64,000 nt of DNA from Apium graveolens (GCF_009905375.1 NW_027418169.1:1-64000), one strand, 5' to 3'; shown: positions 20,658-33,474, counted from the first letter of the stretch. Notes: a model not told the origin generated them from the sequence alone. Translations and numbers: made by a program.

Positions 20658-21660
20658 AAAAAGTTATTATAAATGTAACTCAATTCTTTTTCTTAACATT
20701 GACATTTAATTCTGAAAGGGATAATTCTTGTTATGGAGGTCATGTAAAAACAAATACAAGTGGCATTTCATGTCAATCTATATACATATATAGAAGAAAA
20801 ATGGGATACTTATTGTACGGTTTTAAGTTTTAACAAAAGTTTGTTAAAAAAACATATAAGAAATAAAAATGAAGAAACAGGGAAATACAAATTATTACCT
20901 TAACCTTGTTAAACAACATCAATTCATGAAAACCTCCAAATCTTATCTACTTAATCCTCCACCAATTCATTTGGAGATGTGTTTAACCTTAGAACACCAA
21001 AACACTTTTTTATAGAAAATACAAATAATACCAAAATACTATTTTATAGCCATGTACAAGTTTATTTTGTTTGTAAGGCTGCGCCCACTTGTGCTCGTAT
21101 TAGGGTTTTACCTACCTTTTTTATAAACTCCATTTTGCAGGCCCAGTTGTATATCATGGGTTTCAATGGGCCCAATATAGTTGAAATTTTTGATTCAATA
21201 TACTTTGCTCCATGTATTATGTAAATTAATTGGATGTGGATGTAAAAGCCTAAAGAAGTATTACTCTAATTTATTTTGTGTTGTAAATAAAATGACATTC
21301 TAAAAATCAAGTGGTAAGCAGTGTATAAAAAACATAACTTCAAAATGACATTTTTTCGAAAATTCTATATTTTATATAGTGAGATTATATATAAACCACC
21401 TATTGACCTCAATTAACAATAATATATGTACTAATCCAACCCTAACTAATAATAATAAATTATTTGTCATGCACAAAATAATATTTACATAACCACATTT
21501 AATCAAATTAAATTTCTACAGGTATAAGATAGGATAAAAAAAATTTGACAAAAATTTATACGTATGAGAAAAATGATACGGTTTATAAAAATATTTACTA
21601 ATTGCCTTGTTTATATAAACATAAGAATTAAAATGAATGATAATATGACTGTTGATTTTT
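20658..21660. repeat. Module M, copy c at the unit 1-2 boundary
   Basis: This is the best-preserved promoter-like copy. On the minus strand it reads TATTGGGCCCATTG (about 21,175), CTGGGCCTGC (about 21,146) and AAAACCCTAA (about 21,110). Donor-like GTTAAGGTAA follows near 20,900. The 81-codon plus ORF at 20,979 is not convincing. Unlike copies a and b, its right end continues into the AT-rich spacer, not into integrase. Confidence 0.75.
21100..21176 (-). promoter_or_regulatory. Site II and telo-box cluster, unit 1 M-c
   Basis: Two TGGGCC/GGCCCA motifs and an AAACCCTAA telo-box lie within 75 bases, read on the minus strand. This pairing is known from promoters of plant ribosomal-protein and cell-cycle genes. 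No transcript start can be shown. The same cluster is at about 41,700-41,778 and, in variant form, at 28,615-28,695 and 63,886-63,965. Confidence 0.45.
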
Positions 21661-22152
21661 ATTTAGTTATTAATCAATTTTATTTTGAAATTATAATGCT
21701 CTGACTTGACCATATGTACTTTGACGTAATTATCATGAATATTTTTAATATTTTCAACTATAATAAAAATTTATTATTGAAAACCATGCTTATATTTTTT
21801 TAACTCAAAATTTTCAATAGACAAGTTTTCTAATAAATTTTGGATCTTTCCACAAAGTAGGAAATGCAAAGGGGCCAAGTCAGCCCACTTTGTATTTTTT
21901 TGCTAGCATTCACAAAAAGGTTGACCAGTACACAAAGACATTATTTTGTCTAATATGTACCAAAATATAGTTCCATTATGATTTTAAGATGAATAAGGAG
22001 GATAGGTTCATATATTAGTTCTCGAATTTCTTTTTTGAATAAAATAATAAATATTAAACTTTAATTCAAAAAAATATATTTTAAAAAGATATGTAAAATT
22101 ATGAATTTTAGATGAAAAAGTAAAAAAAATATTTGTTATGGGACGGTGATTA
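21661..22152. other. AT-rich spacer, unit 2
   Basis: Equivalent to 261-721 with a few small insertions that unit 1 lacks (ttccacaaagtaggaaatgc near 21,847). No gene seen. Confidence 0.6.
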
Positions 22153-23232
22153 TGGCTAACTAAGATTAGTTTTAAATTTTACCGGATAATCCCTTACTGA
22201 GATTTTATAAACACTTAATAATCTGACAATGATGGTAAGCTAAAATAACTAAATGCAGTGCAGAAAATAGTATGCAGAAAAGTAATAAGAACAGACAAGA
22301 ATTTTAGGCGGGTTCGTCCCGTAATCCCCTATGGTCACTATATATTATTGAATAATGGCTTGCTAAAACCCTGTTTCTAAACCTGCCCTCTAAGTACTAT
22401 ATTAGCCGGTAGTACAAACTTCTCTTGCACTAGTTCACCAAACCCTTATTTGTGTTAGCCAACTATCCAGCAACTAATCAATACAAATTAAACAATACAA
22501 ATAGAATGACAAAGTAATTACAACTCAAACTATAGACTCTCTAAGATAAAACACGTGTATATAATTAAAAGCTGAAGAGTATTTTAGAACCAATAAAGAT
22601 CAGTGAGTTGTGAGTGTTCTTGCTGCAATACATCAGTCATAAAAACTGCAAGAAAACTCGTATATAAATATACACTAACGTTTAAAACAATCTCAACAAC
22701 TTACAACAGTTAGAATCTAATTCTAACATTTAAATTAGTTGGGATGATTTCCAACATTCATATATACGTTTAATAGAAGAGATAAAGAAAGAAAAATGAT
22801 CATAAAAAGTCTCTTCTATTTTGTATGAGTATAAAACATTTTTTATCAGATTTCTAGGAGATATAGTTTGAAAAGAAAACAAACTCCTACAAATTAGGAA
22901 CTGTTTTAAAGTTAGAAATTTTTTTGTAACTGAGCTCTAATATATATAAACCACGTATAATATAATAGAGAAGTCCTTATAATTCGTTAAAAGAAATTCC
23001 TGAAATATCTCCTTGAAAATATATTTCCTTGTTGAGTCTCGACTGTCCATCTTGGCTTGCTATTGTTCTGAATAATGTGATCATAGCTTGCTGAAATAGA
23101 TTACTGTCTTATGACAGCTTGCTGTTATGATGCTTAAACAACAATGTCATTAAGATGATATATCCTACAACCAGTCTTAAATAACAACATAATGGCTTGC
23201 TGTGTTGTGATCATCAAAACTAAGGAGTTACA
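22153..23232 (-). repeat. Copia 3' LTR, unit 2
   Basis: Begins tggctaactaag and ends gttaca at the polypurine tract. A deletion joins tatggtc to actatatattattg, removing about 100 bases found in units 1, 3 and 4. Confidence 0.85.
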
Positions 23233-23800
23233 ATCTCCCCCTTTTTGATGATTACACACATTTAGGAGACTTATAAAATTTCCCCTAAATCTATGCATAT
23301 CTCAAAATTAAGAAATACTTTATAACACACTACTGCAAATAATTAAACTGTAAATAACAACAAATGCATATCCAACACAACCAACATAGCAGCATATCAT
23401 TACCTAACCAATTTTTAACATAACCAAAGCAAATCAAGTATTAAGCAAAAATAACTATCATAAACCAAGTTCATAAACCAAGTAGCAAACCACACCAGAT
23501 TAACCATAAACCAACGGATGAAATAAGTCTTAAATATACCTTAAATAAACATAAATCTCCTAAATTTCGTCACCTTAAAGCATCAAAAAGATCTAGGTTG
23601 AGGGCTGATCAGAAGTGTTGAGAGCATCCTCTTTTGGAGAAAAGAAAGCATCAAAACACACAAACAAGTAAGCACCAATAAACAGATAATGGCATGTCAA
23701 AATTAATAAATCAAATCAAACACAAATTATGATATTTAATAAACAATCATAGTAAGCTAACATGAAAATTAATAGTAAGCTAACATTACCAAATTTCTAA
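23233..23800 (-). other. Copia polypurine tract and 3' untranslated region, unit 2
   Basis: Equivalent to 1890-2479. The polypurine tract is intact on the minus strand; no ORF. Confidence 0.6.
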
Positions 23801-25440
23801 AGATAGCTTGCAATTATCCACTGCACATGACAAGTTCTCTTCGAATGGTAGAAAATCTTGCTTCGCCAAGGGGTTTTGTCAAGATATCTTCCAATTGATA
23901 TTCAGTAGGCATAAAAAATAATTTAATCTTACCTTTGGCAGCATTATCTCTCAAGAAATGGTGATGAAAATCAATATGCTTTGTTCTTGAGTAATTCACA
24001 AGATTCTTTGATATGTTGATGGTGCTAGTATTGTCATAATAGATTGGAATTTTGCCACACTTGATTCCAAAATCTCGTAGAGTGTGAAGCATCCACAAAA
24101 TTTGAGAGAAACAACTACCCCCTACTAAATACTAATCTTCTGCTGTGGATAATGCAACTGAAGTTTGTTTCTTACTTGGCCAAGATAGAAGAGTTTGTCC
24201 TAAGTATGTACAAACACCACTTGTGCTCTTTCTATCAGTTTGACATCCTGCATAATCTGCACCACTATACCCCACAACATCAAATATTCTTGTAATAGGA
24301 TAAAATAACCCAAGATTAATAGTCCTACTTAAATATCGAAATATTCATTTAACTACATTTAAGTGTGATTCCTTAGGTTTAGCTTGAAAACGAGCACATA
24401 CACAAATACTATACATAATCTCCCCCGGGAAGCAGTAAAATATAAAAGACTACCAATCATGCCTCTATATTTTTTGATATCAACTGCCTTACCATTCTGA
24501 AGTCAGCCCTGCTGTTTTGATTCATTGGTGTAGATTTTGACTTGACATGCTCAAATCCAAATCTAGTCAGCAAGTTCTTCACATACTTTGACTGATGAAC
24601 ATAGATGCCATCCTTAGATTGCTTGATTTGGAGTCCCAAAAAATAGTTCAGCTCACCCATCATGCTCATGTCAAATTCACTGCTACATACACTTAGAAAA
24701 CCACTGACACATAAAATCATTAGTGGATCCAAAAATTATATCATCTACATATATCTCGACAATCAAAATATCATTACCATTTTGCCTAGTAAATAAAGTA
24801 GGATCGATTTTACCTCGAATGAAGTCATTTTTGGCCAAAACTTACTAAGCCTCTTGTACCAAGCCCTTGATGCTTACATTAAGCCATATAATGCCTTCTT
24901 GAGCTTGCAAACATAGTCTGGATGTTGTTCATGTTCAAAACCAGGGGGTTGCTTGACATAAACTTCTTCTTCCATAAATTCAATAAGAAAAGCACTTTTG
25001 ACGTCCATTTAATGTAGCTTGATCTTCTTGTAGCATGCATAAGCAAGAAGCATCCTAATGAATTCCAATCTAGCTACTGGAGCATAAGTTTGATCAAAGT
25101 CAATGCCTTCTTGTTGATTGTACCCTTGTGTCACAAGCCTTGCTTTATTTCGAGTAACAGTACTAAATTCATCCTCTTTATTCCTGAAAATCCATTTTAT
25201 ACCAATTACTGAAGTATTCTTTAGTGGCTTGACAAGTTCCCAAACATCACATTGTTCGAATTGATTGAGTTCTTCTTGCATAGCCAAGATCCAATTTTCA
25301 TCTTCGAGTGCTTCTTTAACATTCTTAGGTTCCTCTTGAGCTAGAAATGCAGCATAAGCACAAAAAATTGCATTGCCTTTCCTTGTCTTGAGTACATAAG
25401 TAATATTACCAATAACCTGTTCTAGAGGGTGATTCTTCAC
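23801..25440 (-). pseudogene. Copia pol fragment (RT-RNase H), unit 2
   Basis: Minus strand. The linker and RT N-terminus are in one 143-codon frame (25,009-25,440: VIGNITYVLKTRKGN, then WILAMQEELNQFEQ). The YVDD box is at about 24,740 and MGELNYFLGLQIKQSKDG with the RT thumb at 24,457-24,732. RNase H is interrupted near 24,130. The C-terminal pol end is well kept at 23,814-24,098 (LEDILTKPLGEARFS). Stops and frameshifts at about 25,008, 24,850 and 24,420 make it inactive. Confidence 0.9.
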
Positions 25441-25531
25441 TGTCCGTGTAGATTTTGGAAATGAAAGCTTTGAGATATGTTCATGAGAGGTCTTCCTTAT
25501 CTTTGAGATTCTTCACTGTCCATGTAGATTA

Positions 25532-26659
25532 TGGTAAACTAAGATTAGTTTTAAATTTTACCCGATAATCGCTTACTGAGATTTTATAAACAGTTCAATA
25601 ATCTGAAAATGATGGTAAGCTAAGATGACTAAATGCAGAAAAGTAATAAGAACACACAAGAATTTTAGCCAGGTTCGACCCTTAATCCCCTATGGTCTAC
25701 GTCCGGGTCCCTTACCAACTTGGTAAGAGAATATATTATTGAATCACAATAAGTTTACAACTACAAGATATAATAATGTATCTCCCTTTATCCCAACTGC
25801 TGATAATGGCTTGCTGAAACCCTATTTTTGAACCTGCCTTCTAAGTACTATACTACCCCGCAGTACAAACTTCTCTAGCACTAGTTCACCAAACCCTTGT
25901 TTCCCTTAGGCAACTATCGTGCAACTAACCAATATAAATTGAACAATACAAATCGAATGATAAAGTAATTACAACTCAAACTATAGACTTTTTAAGATAA
26001 AACAGGTGTATATAATTAAGAGCTTGAGAGTATTTTAGAACCAATAAAGATCATGAGTTGTCAGTGTTCTTGGTGCAATACGTCAGTCATAAAAACTGTA
26101 AGAAAACTCATATAGAAATATACACTAACGTTCAAAACAACCTCAACAACTTAAAACGGTTAGAATCCAATTCTAACATTTAAATTAGTTGGGATGATTT
26201 CCAACGTTCATGTATACGTTTGATAGAAGAGAGAAAGAAAGAAAAATGATTAGAAAAATTCTCTATTTTGTATGAGTATAAAACATTTTTCAATCAGATT
26301 TGTAGGAGATAGAGTTTGAAAAGAAAACAAACTCCTACAAATTAGGAACTATTTTAAAGTTAGAAAACATTTTATAACTGAGTTCTAATATATATAAACC
26401 ACATATAATATAATAGAGACTCCTTACAATTTATTAAAAGAAATTCCTAAAATTTCTCCTTGAAAATTTGTTTCCTTGTTGAATCTGGACTGTCCATCTC
26501 GGCTTGCTATTGTTTTAATAACGTGATCATAGCTTGCTAAAATAAATTACTGTCTTATGAGAGCTTGCTGTCATGATACTTAAACAGCAATGTCATTAAG
26601 CTCATATATGGTGCAAACAATCTTAAATAACAACATGATGGCTTGTTGTGTTGTGATCA
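25532..26659 (-). repeat. Copia 5' LTR, unit 2, outer end truncated
   Basis: Matches 4182-5304 but stops at ttgtgatca. The next bases are ctactaagctt, the sequence found after the complete LTR in unit 1. About 19 LTR bases and one copy of a short agcttggtct repeat are lost. Confidence 0.8.
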
Positions 26660-27503
26660 CTACTAAGCTTGGTCTAAGGTTTTAAGTAGTTCATCATAAT
26701 TTTATTGAGTTTGGTAAGAAATGACTATTATGTGGCCCACTAAGCTTTTTTTTTCTAACTAACAAATGGTAGAAAATGACAAGTTAAATTTTATACCAAC
26801 TTTGTAATTTTTAGTTATAATTTGAATCTACCTGTTATATTAGAGTTAGACAATATAATTTTTTTGAAAAAATATTTTAATAATTATACAAAGTAATCAT
26901 TTATGGAAAGAATTATAAGTTTGTAACTTTATTTTATAATGAGAATATATTTTCAACAAATAATTAATGCTCACAAATATATATTAAAATTATTTAAATA
27001 TCATTTATATTACTTATATATGGTAATCACCATTTTTTATAGTCCTTTGAGTTATTTTAATCCAAATGATTGATTGGAATAAATAATTCTTTAATCATTT
27101 CAAAATGTTAAAAAAATACAAACAAATAATAAGATCTCCAAACTCTTAACGTACCTATGCTCTAGAAATATGTTGTAAATTTTAAAAAAATATAATAAAA
27201 AAGGAGACCAAAATCTAAATTCAAAGTGTAGTCCAGTCCAAAACCTAACTCAATTTTTGTCCAACCCCACAACCTACCCCATATGGGTCTAAATTGAGCT
27301 ATTTCGTGAATATTCAAAAATGGATAACAAAGACAAAACTTCAAAAAAATTCATGTCTGAAGAAATTGATGTATTAGTATATAACTAATAGAAGCTCTCA
27401 AGGATAGTTGCACATCCTCTGAGAGAGCCTTAATCAACTTTTATCCATTAATATAAAAATTGTTCTTCATTATTGAGTACCTAATTCGATAAAATAATCA
27501 TTA
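26660..27503. other. AT-rich spacer with hairpin, unit 2
   Basis: Equivalent to 5305-6168. The GCTCTC...GAGAGAGC hairpin before gag is intact (about 27,392-27,426). No gene seen. Confidence 0.55.
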
Positions 27504-27915
27504 ATGGAAGATAAAGAAACTCAAGAAAATCTTCCACCACCACTAGCAAGAAACCAAATCAACCATAATATGAACATATATCAATCCATCAAATTTCTAA
27601 TCTTGAAGATTAATGAATATCCTTTCTCTAAAGTCAAGATGGCCATATGTTTAGAGGTAACAGATCCTCAATACTTGAACATGATGTATGATGGGCCTCA
27701 TAGGCCCATGAAACTAGTTGTTGTTATTCTTGATGAAGAAAAAAATATGATTGAAAAGGATAAAAAGGATTACTATCGTGGGGATCTTTAATCTATTATG
27801 AAAAATATAAAACTTGGACATCTTTTGCATAACAGACAATATCCAATAGGGTGATTGGATGCAAAAAAGTCAAGGAAATTTGACACACTCTAGAGGTTAA
27901 GTGTCAACGCACAAC
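27504..27915 (+). pseudogene. Copia-type gag N-terminus, unit 2
   Basis: A 95-codon ORF (27,504-27,791) reads from the native-looking start MEDKETQENLPPP through EYPFSKVKMAICLEV and MMYDGPHRPMKL to GDL and a stop. Past the stop the homology goes on to about 27,917. There the remaining gag, the CACTA-like end and the CT-rich tract of unit 1 are deleted (roughly 1.7 kb) and module M begins. Confidence 0.8.
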
Positions 27916-29274
27916 TGCATTTATGTTAAATGTTTGCATAAGAAAAGTTAAAAAATTACAAAGAAAGCTTACGCGCCTAGATTGCTGAAGAGGAGAAAGA
28001 GAAGGGACTTGGAGCATTGATAAAGAGGACAAAGATAATGAACTTAAGAATTTTCATCATTTTTTGTGGAATTTGTTGCAAATAACAAGAAAAAAATAAT
28101 TCATGTCCAAATGTCTCCTAAGTAAGGTCACACATAAATATAAAATAAATTTAATAAGATAATTAAACAAATATGAACATAAATATAAATAATATGTGGG
28201 CTTCCTATCTATAATTTTTTGTTTTTTAATGTATCATGCATATTATTTATGAGGAACAAAAAATATAATATAAATATAACTAAATTTGTTTTTCTTACCT
28301 TGACATATAATGTTGAAAAGGATAATTCTTGAAATGGAGGTCATGTAAAAACAAATACAAGTAACATTTCATGTCAACCTATATACATATGTACAAGAAA
28401 AATAGGATACTTATTGTAGTATTTTAATATTTATATATAATTTGTGGAAAAAACGCATAAGAAAGCAAAATGAAGAAATTCAAATTATTACCTTAACCTT
28501 GGTAAACAACATGAATTCATGATAACCACCAAATGTTGTTAACCAAAATACTCTTTCAGAGAAAATACAAATAACACCAATTTATTATTTTAGAGCCATG
28601 TACTAGTTGCTTATATTAGGGTTTTACCTACCTTTTTCATATCCTCTATTTTGTAGGGCCCAATTATGTATCACTGATGTTAATGGGCCTGATATAGTTT
28701 AAATTGTTTTTTGTTATAGTATCCTATTTTTATTACAAATTTCGAATTTTTTTACTTTTTATAAAAATATGATCTAACAAAGTGTGCTCAGTATTATATA
28801 AATTAATTGGATGTACATGTACAAGCCTATAGGTAAAAAGTATTAATCTAATTTATTTTGTATTATGAATTAAATGAGATTCTAAAAATCAAGTGGTAAG
28901 TATTGTATAAAAAATTTAACTTAAAAATGATATTTTCTCCAAAATTTTAAATTTTATTAAGTGAGATTATATATAAATTCCCCACTTACCTCAACTAACA
29001 ATAATATAAGTACTACTACAACCCTAACTAATAATAATAGAAGTACTATTACAATAGGTTTAAGTCTAAAATACCTCTCACTATAAAGCACAAATTTATT
29101 GTCACATAAAATTAATATTTACATAACAACATTTAATAAAATTAAATTTTTAGAGGTATAAGATACTATACTAAATGTTTGACAAACAAGTTATACGTAT
29201 GAGAAAAATGATACAATTTTTAAAAAAATTACTAACTGCTTTGTTAATTTAACATAGAAATTAAAATGAATGAT
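27916..29274. repeat. Module M, copy a of unit 2 (full length)
   Basis: This copy contains the approximately 370 bases missing from the unit 1 copy, including the telo-box at about 28,616 and GGGCCCAATT/TGGGCC motifs at 28,657 and 28,685. It continues without a break into integrase fragment a. Confidence 0.75.
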
Positions 29275-29739
29275 AAAATGAATTTCTTGCACCAATTCGA
29301 GATCCTACAAAAATTCAGCTATGTCGGTCATCGTAAGGAAATTGGGAGATTGAAGCCACAACTACGATTTTTTTCGATGGAATCAAAGATTTATGTGCCG
29401 AAAATTTGTGATGGGTCTTTTGGACTTATCTAAAAATGCAAAGATCATCCACGAGCAAAACGCCTTTCAGATTGGCTTGTCGAACTCATGCTCTTCTCGT
29501 GGTTGAAATGGGTCTAGACACTTTCCCCACAGAAGTGTTTGATTTGGAAAGCAATAAAGTTGGCCTAAGAGCTAATGTAGACCTTCTTGAAGAAGAAAGT
29601 GAAGTAGTCCACGAGAAAAACCTAAAATACCAACTTCAGGGAGCCCATTATTATGATTGAGGTGTAAAAAAGCACAATTTCTTTTTCAGTTACCCGGAAG
29701 TTAGCAATGTCAATGCCCGTTAAACATGGAAAACTTCGT
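29275..29739 (+). pseudogene. Gypsy integrase fragment a, unit 2
   Basis: The best part is the 74-codon ORF at 29,436-29,660. It covers SSTSKTPFRLACRTHA, the pattern that follows the WAYRTT region in gypsy integrases, then VGLRANVDLLEEESEV, and ends HYYD. It is cut by the MITE-like element at 29,740. The upstream catalytic part is degraded. Confidence 0.82.
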
Positions 29740-30226
29740 CCAAATACAAACCAATATTAGAATACAAACTACTAACCAATAAGACATACATGTTTAGTCT
29801 CTTTCTCTCTCATCCATGTGCATTATGTGTTCATGTATATATTTTCTGAATCGTTTTTAATTTGATTTTTCCCATTAATCGTTAACTTAATATATAAAAA
29901 TAATTTTACCATATTTTTCTCCATCTCCCGCTCAACAATTTGCATAGCATATTTGCTATATTTTGAAGAGAAATCATTATTTAAGCTTACCTCATTCACT
30001 AAGTTGAAATCAATACTATTTCAGGAACCGGTAGATTTTAGGGATTCTCGTAAGCATAATTACTGATTTATAGCCGAAATATATCAAATATGATATTCAT
30101 ACTGATTATTGGAGGATGTAAAAAGAGTTCACCAGTTAACGCGAAAAATTCAATTAAAAATAGAGGGAATAAGGTGGAGTTGTGTGTTGGGTGGTGAAAT
30201 TTGTATTTTAATATAGTATATTTTGG
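29740..30226. mobile_element. MITE-like element, unit 2
   Basis: The same 487-bp element as 9,718-10,204, with the same imperfect inverted ends and the same junction after the integrase GKL codons. It was therefore present before the unit duplication. Confidence 0.5.
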
Positions 30227-30611
30227 ATTAAGACTATATATATATATATATTTGTTTGTACTAGATTAAGACTATATAGATATATATGTATATAAAGATG
30301 AAGGTTCATAAAACCTAATAACTTTTAATAACAGCCACGTGTTAGTAACTAATTCTAGAGGAAGCTTCATAAAACCTAGTAACTTCTAATAATAACCAGT
30401 GGTTTGGTTGTACTTTTTTTGTTCTTTTTCTTACAGAACTCTTACTCATATCTCTATTTTTATCCTTTTATTATATTTTAAATATCGCAAAACTTTTCTT
30501 TTACATAGATTAGGAACACATATTAAAATATATTTTATATTTTTAAAATGATTTACAGCGTTTTCACTTTTTTACATAACAATACCTTTTTAAAGGACAA
30601 TAGTATTTCTT
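30227..30611. repeat. Module N, first copy of unit 2
   Basis: Equivalent to 10,205-10,576, including the TA run and the 60-bp direct repeat. Confidence 0.55.
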
Positions 30612-31450
30612 AGCCAACATGAAGAAACAATGAAATTCAAATTATTACCTTAATCTTGTTAAATAACATCAATTCATGATAACCTCAAAATCTTGTTGGA
30701 GAACCAAAACACTCTTTCATACCAAAATACTCTTTCATAAAAAATAAAAATAACACCAAATTATTATTTTCTAACCATGTATAAGTTCATTTGTCATATT
30801 AGGGTTTTACCTACCTTTTTTATATCCTATATTTTATAGGACCCAATTGTGTATGATGGGTTTTAATGTGCGGAATACAGTTTAAATTGTTTCTCTATTT
30901 TAGTATCAATTTCTTATTACAAATTTCGAATTCTTTTCCTTCTATAAAAATAAGATCTAACAAAGTGTGCTCCATGTATTATATAAATTAATTCGATGTA
31001 TATTTACAAGCGAATAGGTAAAGAAGTATTACTCTAATTTATTTTGTATTGTAAACAAAATGAGATTCTAAAAATCAAGTGGTAGCATTGTATAAAAATT
31101 TAACTTAAAAATGATATTTTCTCGAAAATTTTAATTTTTTTCGTGATATTATTTATAAAATCCCCACTAACCTCAACTAGCACTAATATAAGTACTACTA
31201 CAACCCTAACTAACAATAATATAAGCACTACTACAATAGATTCAAGTCTAAAAAACCTCTCACTATAATGCACATATTTATCGTCATATACAAATTAATA
31301 TTTATTTTATAACAACATTTAATCAAATTAAATTTTTAGAGGTATAAGATACAATAAAAATATTTTGACAGACAAGTTATACATTTGAGAAAAATGATAC
31401 AGCTTTTAAAAAAATTTACGAATTGCTTTATTTATTTAATCATTGGAATT
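30612..31450. repeat. Module M, copy b of unit 2
   Basis: Equivalent to 10,577-11,404. The telo-box is present near 30,801; the site II motifs have decayed. Confidence 0.7.
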
Positions 31451-32042
31451 AAAAGGAATGATAAAACGAATTTCTTGCACCAATTCGAGATCCAACAAAA
31501 ATTCAGCTCTCTGGGTCATCCTCAAGGCAATGGGGTGAATGAAGAAACAAATAAGATTATTTTCGATGGAATCAAAGAGAGGTTGGTCGAAGCCAAAGAT
31601 TTATCGGGTGAAGAATTGTGATGGGTCTTGTGGGCTTATCGGATAACCCCAAGACCATCCACGATCGAAATACTTTTTAGATTATCAACTTACCGAACCG
31701 AAGTGTTTAATTTGTAAAGCAACGAAGTTGGCCTAAGAGCCAATATAGACCTTCTTGAAGAAGAAAGCGAAGTAGCTCGCCATAGAAACCTCAAATACCA
31801 ACTTCAGGAAACCCAGCATTATGATTAGTGTGTAAAGGAGCACACTTTCTTTGTCGATTACCTAGTGGTGAGGAAGTTAGCAATTTCAATATCTGCTATG
31901 CAAGGAAAACTTCAGGCAAATTGGAGACACCCTTACTTTGTAGCATAAGTCATAAGGCCGGGAACGTATAAGCTAAAGACTTTGGAATGCGAACCTATTA
32001 AAAACACTTGGTACACTTCCAGATTCCGCAAATTTTTCTAGT
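31451..32042 (+). pseudogene. Gypsy integrase fragment b, unit 2
   Basis: Same content as 11,405-12,008, ending at the pol stop. Most breaks are shared with unit 1, which points to duplication after inactivation. A private change makes LGEAKD into LVEAKD. Confidence 0.85.
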
Positions 32043-32234
32043 ACACCTCTCTAAAGCCTTCATGTTTATTTATTTTAGATTATTAAATTTAGTCATTTAC
32101 TTTAGTAATGCTATTTGAATCTCCTAATGGCGAAGCATGTAGGACATTATATGAATTTCCAATTTCAATGAAATTTATATGTTTTTCCCTTTTTATTCTC
32201 AATTTATGATTATATCCCAAAGTCCATGAATAGT
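32043..32234. other. Gypsy-derived spacer, unit 2
   Basis: Equivalent to 12,009-12,200; no coding signal on the plus strand. The 165-codon minus frame is antisense to gag. Confidence 0.5.
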
Positions 32235-32754
32235 ATATATATGAGGGGTAAGTACATTTGAAGGAAGATGGAGATTCTGGAGGGATATAGGGAGCCTCGA
32301 AGAGGTGACCGTAACCGGCTGTCAAGCCACTACGAATACTCCCGAAATGAATTAAATGGTTAATGATAAGAAGGAAACGGATTGAGGCTTGGAAAGGCGA
32401 AGAGTTAGATAATTGACTGGGTTTACACCACTTAATGCGCTGATTTCCAAAATTTTCCACTAAATAAAAGGCAACCCAGTTTTCTTCCGACCAGCTAAAA
32501 CTAAGATGGCCAACCACAAGAAGAATTCCGATATATATTGTTACTACCAAGAATATAATGAGCAAAATAGTGATGAATGTTTTCACTTGAAGAAGCTGAT
32601 TGAAAAAATGATCAAGGCTGAAGAACTCAATGAATTTTTAAGAGACTCGAGGGATGAGTTGGGGCCGAATGAGACAAGGAACACAGAGCCAAAAATGAGA
32701 TATCAGGGAGAGGTGAAGACAAATTCGGGAAGCAATACGCTTTGAGTTGACAGT
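32235..32754 (+). pseudogene. Gypsy gag fragment, unit 2
   Basis: Zinc-knuckle region YCYYQEYNEQNSDECFHLKK with the same lost histidine as unit 1, then the EELNEFLRD helix (ORF 32,506-32,745). Order and breaks match unit 1. Confidence 0.8.
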
Positions 32755-33474
32755 AAAAATTTCAAGAAAAGGTATGCTCGTCAAGTTTATAATTTATACT
32801 AGTTCAGCCCTTCTAGATAGACTATGTCGCTCTCCTTCAAGAAAGAGGACTACAAGGATGTCATATAACCTTATGAAGATCCGCTGATAATCCACCATGT
32901 CATCGGGGAAATAATATATGGAAATTGTTAGTAGATGAAGGGAGTTCGTCTAATATCTTATTTCATCGGACGTATAGCAAAATGAACCTAGCTGGACTAC
33001 AGGTGGAGCCATGCCATGAGGTACCTCTTGAGGCCTTCGACGGACTGCATATACCTTGTGAATGTACGATTACTTTACATATTAGTACCAATAAAATGTC
33101 ATATAGGTAAAATTCTACATCGTAAAATAAGTAAAATTCTACATCATAAGATTCTAAAATCCCCTACAACGCACTCCTAGGAGAACCATTCTTTTTGGCC
33201 TTCCAAGCTATTGGGTCAATCCACAATCTCAAGATGTAGTACCCAACTGAGAAGGGTGTCGGGGAAATGAGAGAAGACCAGGGGACAACAAGAATCATCA
33301 TGCTTAAAAATCTCGACAAAGATCAAGATTATGAAGAGAATGACACCGGTGGTAAAAGCAAGCATTCGGAGGCCATACCCAATGGAAATAAACAATTGTT
33401 AAACATTGAACTAGAAAAACTCTAGGCTGACCTATCTTGCACAATTGTGGAGCCCACCACCGAAGGGGAGTAAG
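32755..33474 (+). pseudogene. Gypsy protease fragment, unit 2
   Basis: Active-site strand LLVDEGSSSNILFHR (ORF 32,925-33,110) with the Glu substitution shared with unit 1, then YNALLGEPFFLAFQAIGS after a frame break. Confidence 0.8.

Larger units (their letters stand above)
1..21396. repeat. Tandem unit 1 of a four-copy array
   Basis: The sequence at base 1 (acctattgacctcaattaac) reappears near 21,397, 41,999 and 54,688, and the material after it follows the same order each time. This copy is the fullest. It holds the copia element, the UBN2 gag, the CACTA-like end, two integrase fragments, the gypsy gag-protease, the L1 fragment, the glycine-rich ORF and the inverted RTE LINE. The boundary is arbitrary because it falls inside module M. 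Private changes include a deletion in M near 8,836 and one at the left end of the LINE near 17,130. Confidence 0.9.
22153..26659 (-). mobile_element. Ty1-copia element, internally deleted, unit 2
   Basis: Same structure as 722-5304. The 3' LTR is 22,153-23,232 (about 100 bases missing near 22,340) and the 5' LTR is 25,532-26,659, whose outer end has lost the terminal TGTAACTCCTTAG on the minus strand. The internal region contains only RT-RNase H. The first LTR groups with that of unit 3. Confidence 0.85.

Noticed and set aside
20979..21224. 81-codon plus-strand ORF in M, also at 41,581
   Set aside because: It runs antisense across the site II and telo-box cluster, is lost in other M copies and has no recognisable domain.
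24414..24432. GC-rich interruption (tcccccgggaag) in the unit 2 copia RT as a possible regulatory site
   Set aside because: Units 1 and 4 show tccagtcggg and tccggccggg at the same codons. It is ordinary divergence within the RT sequence.
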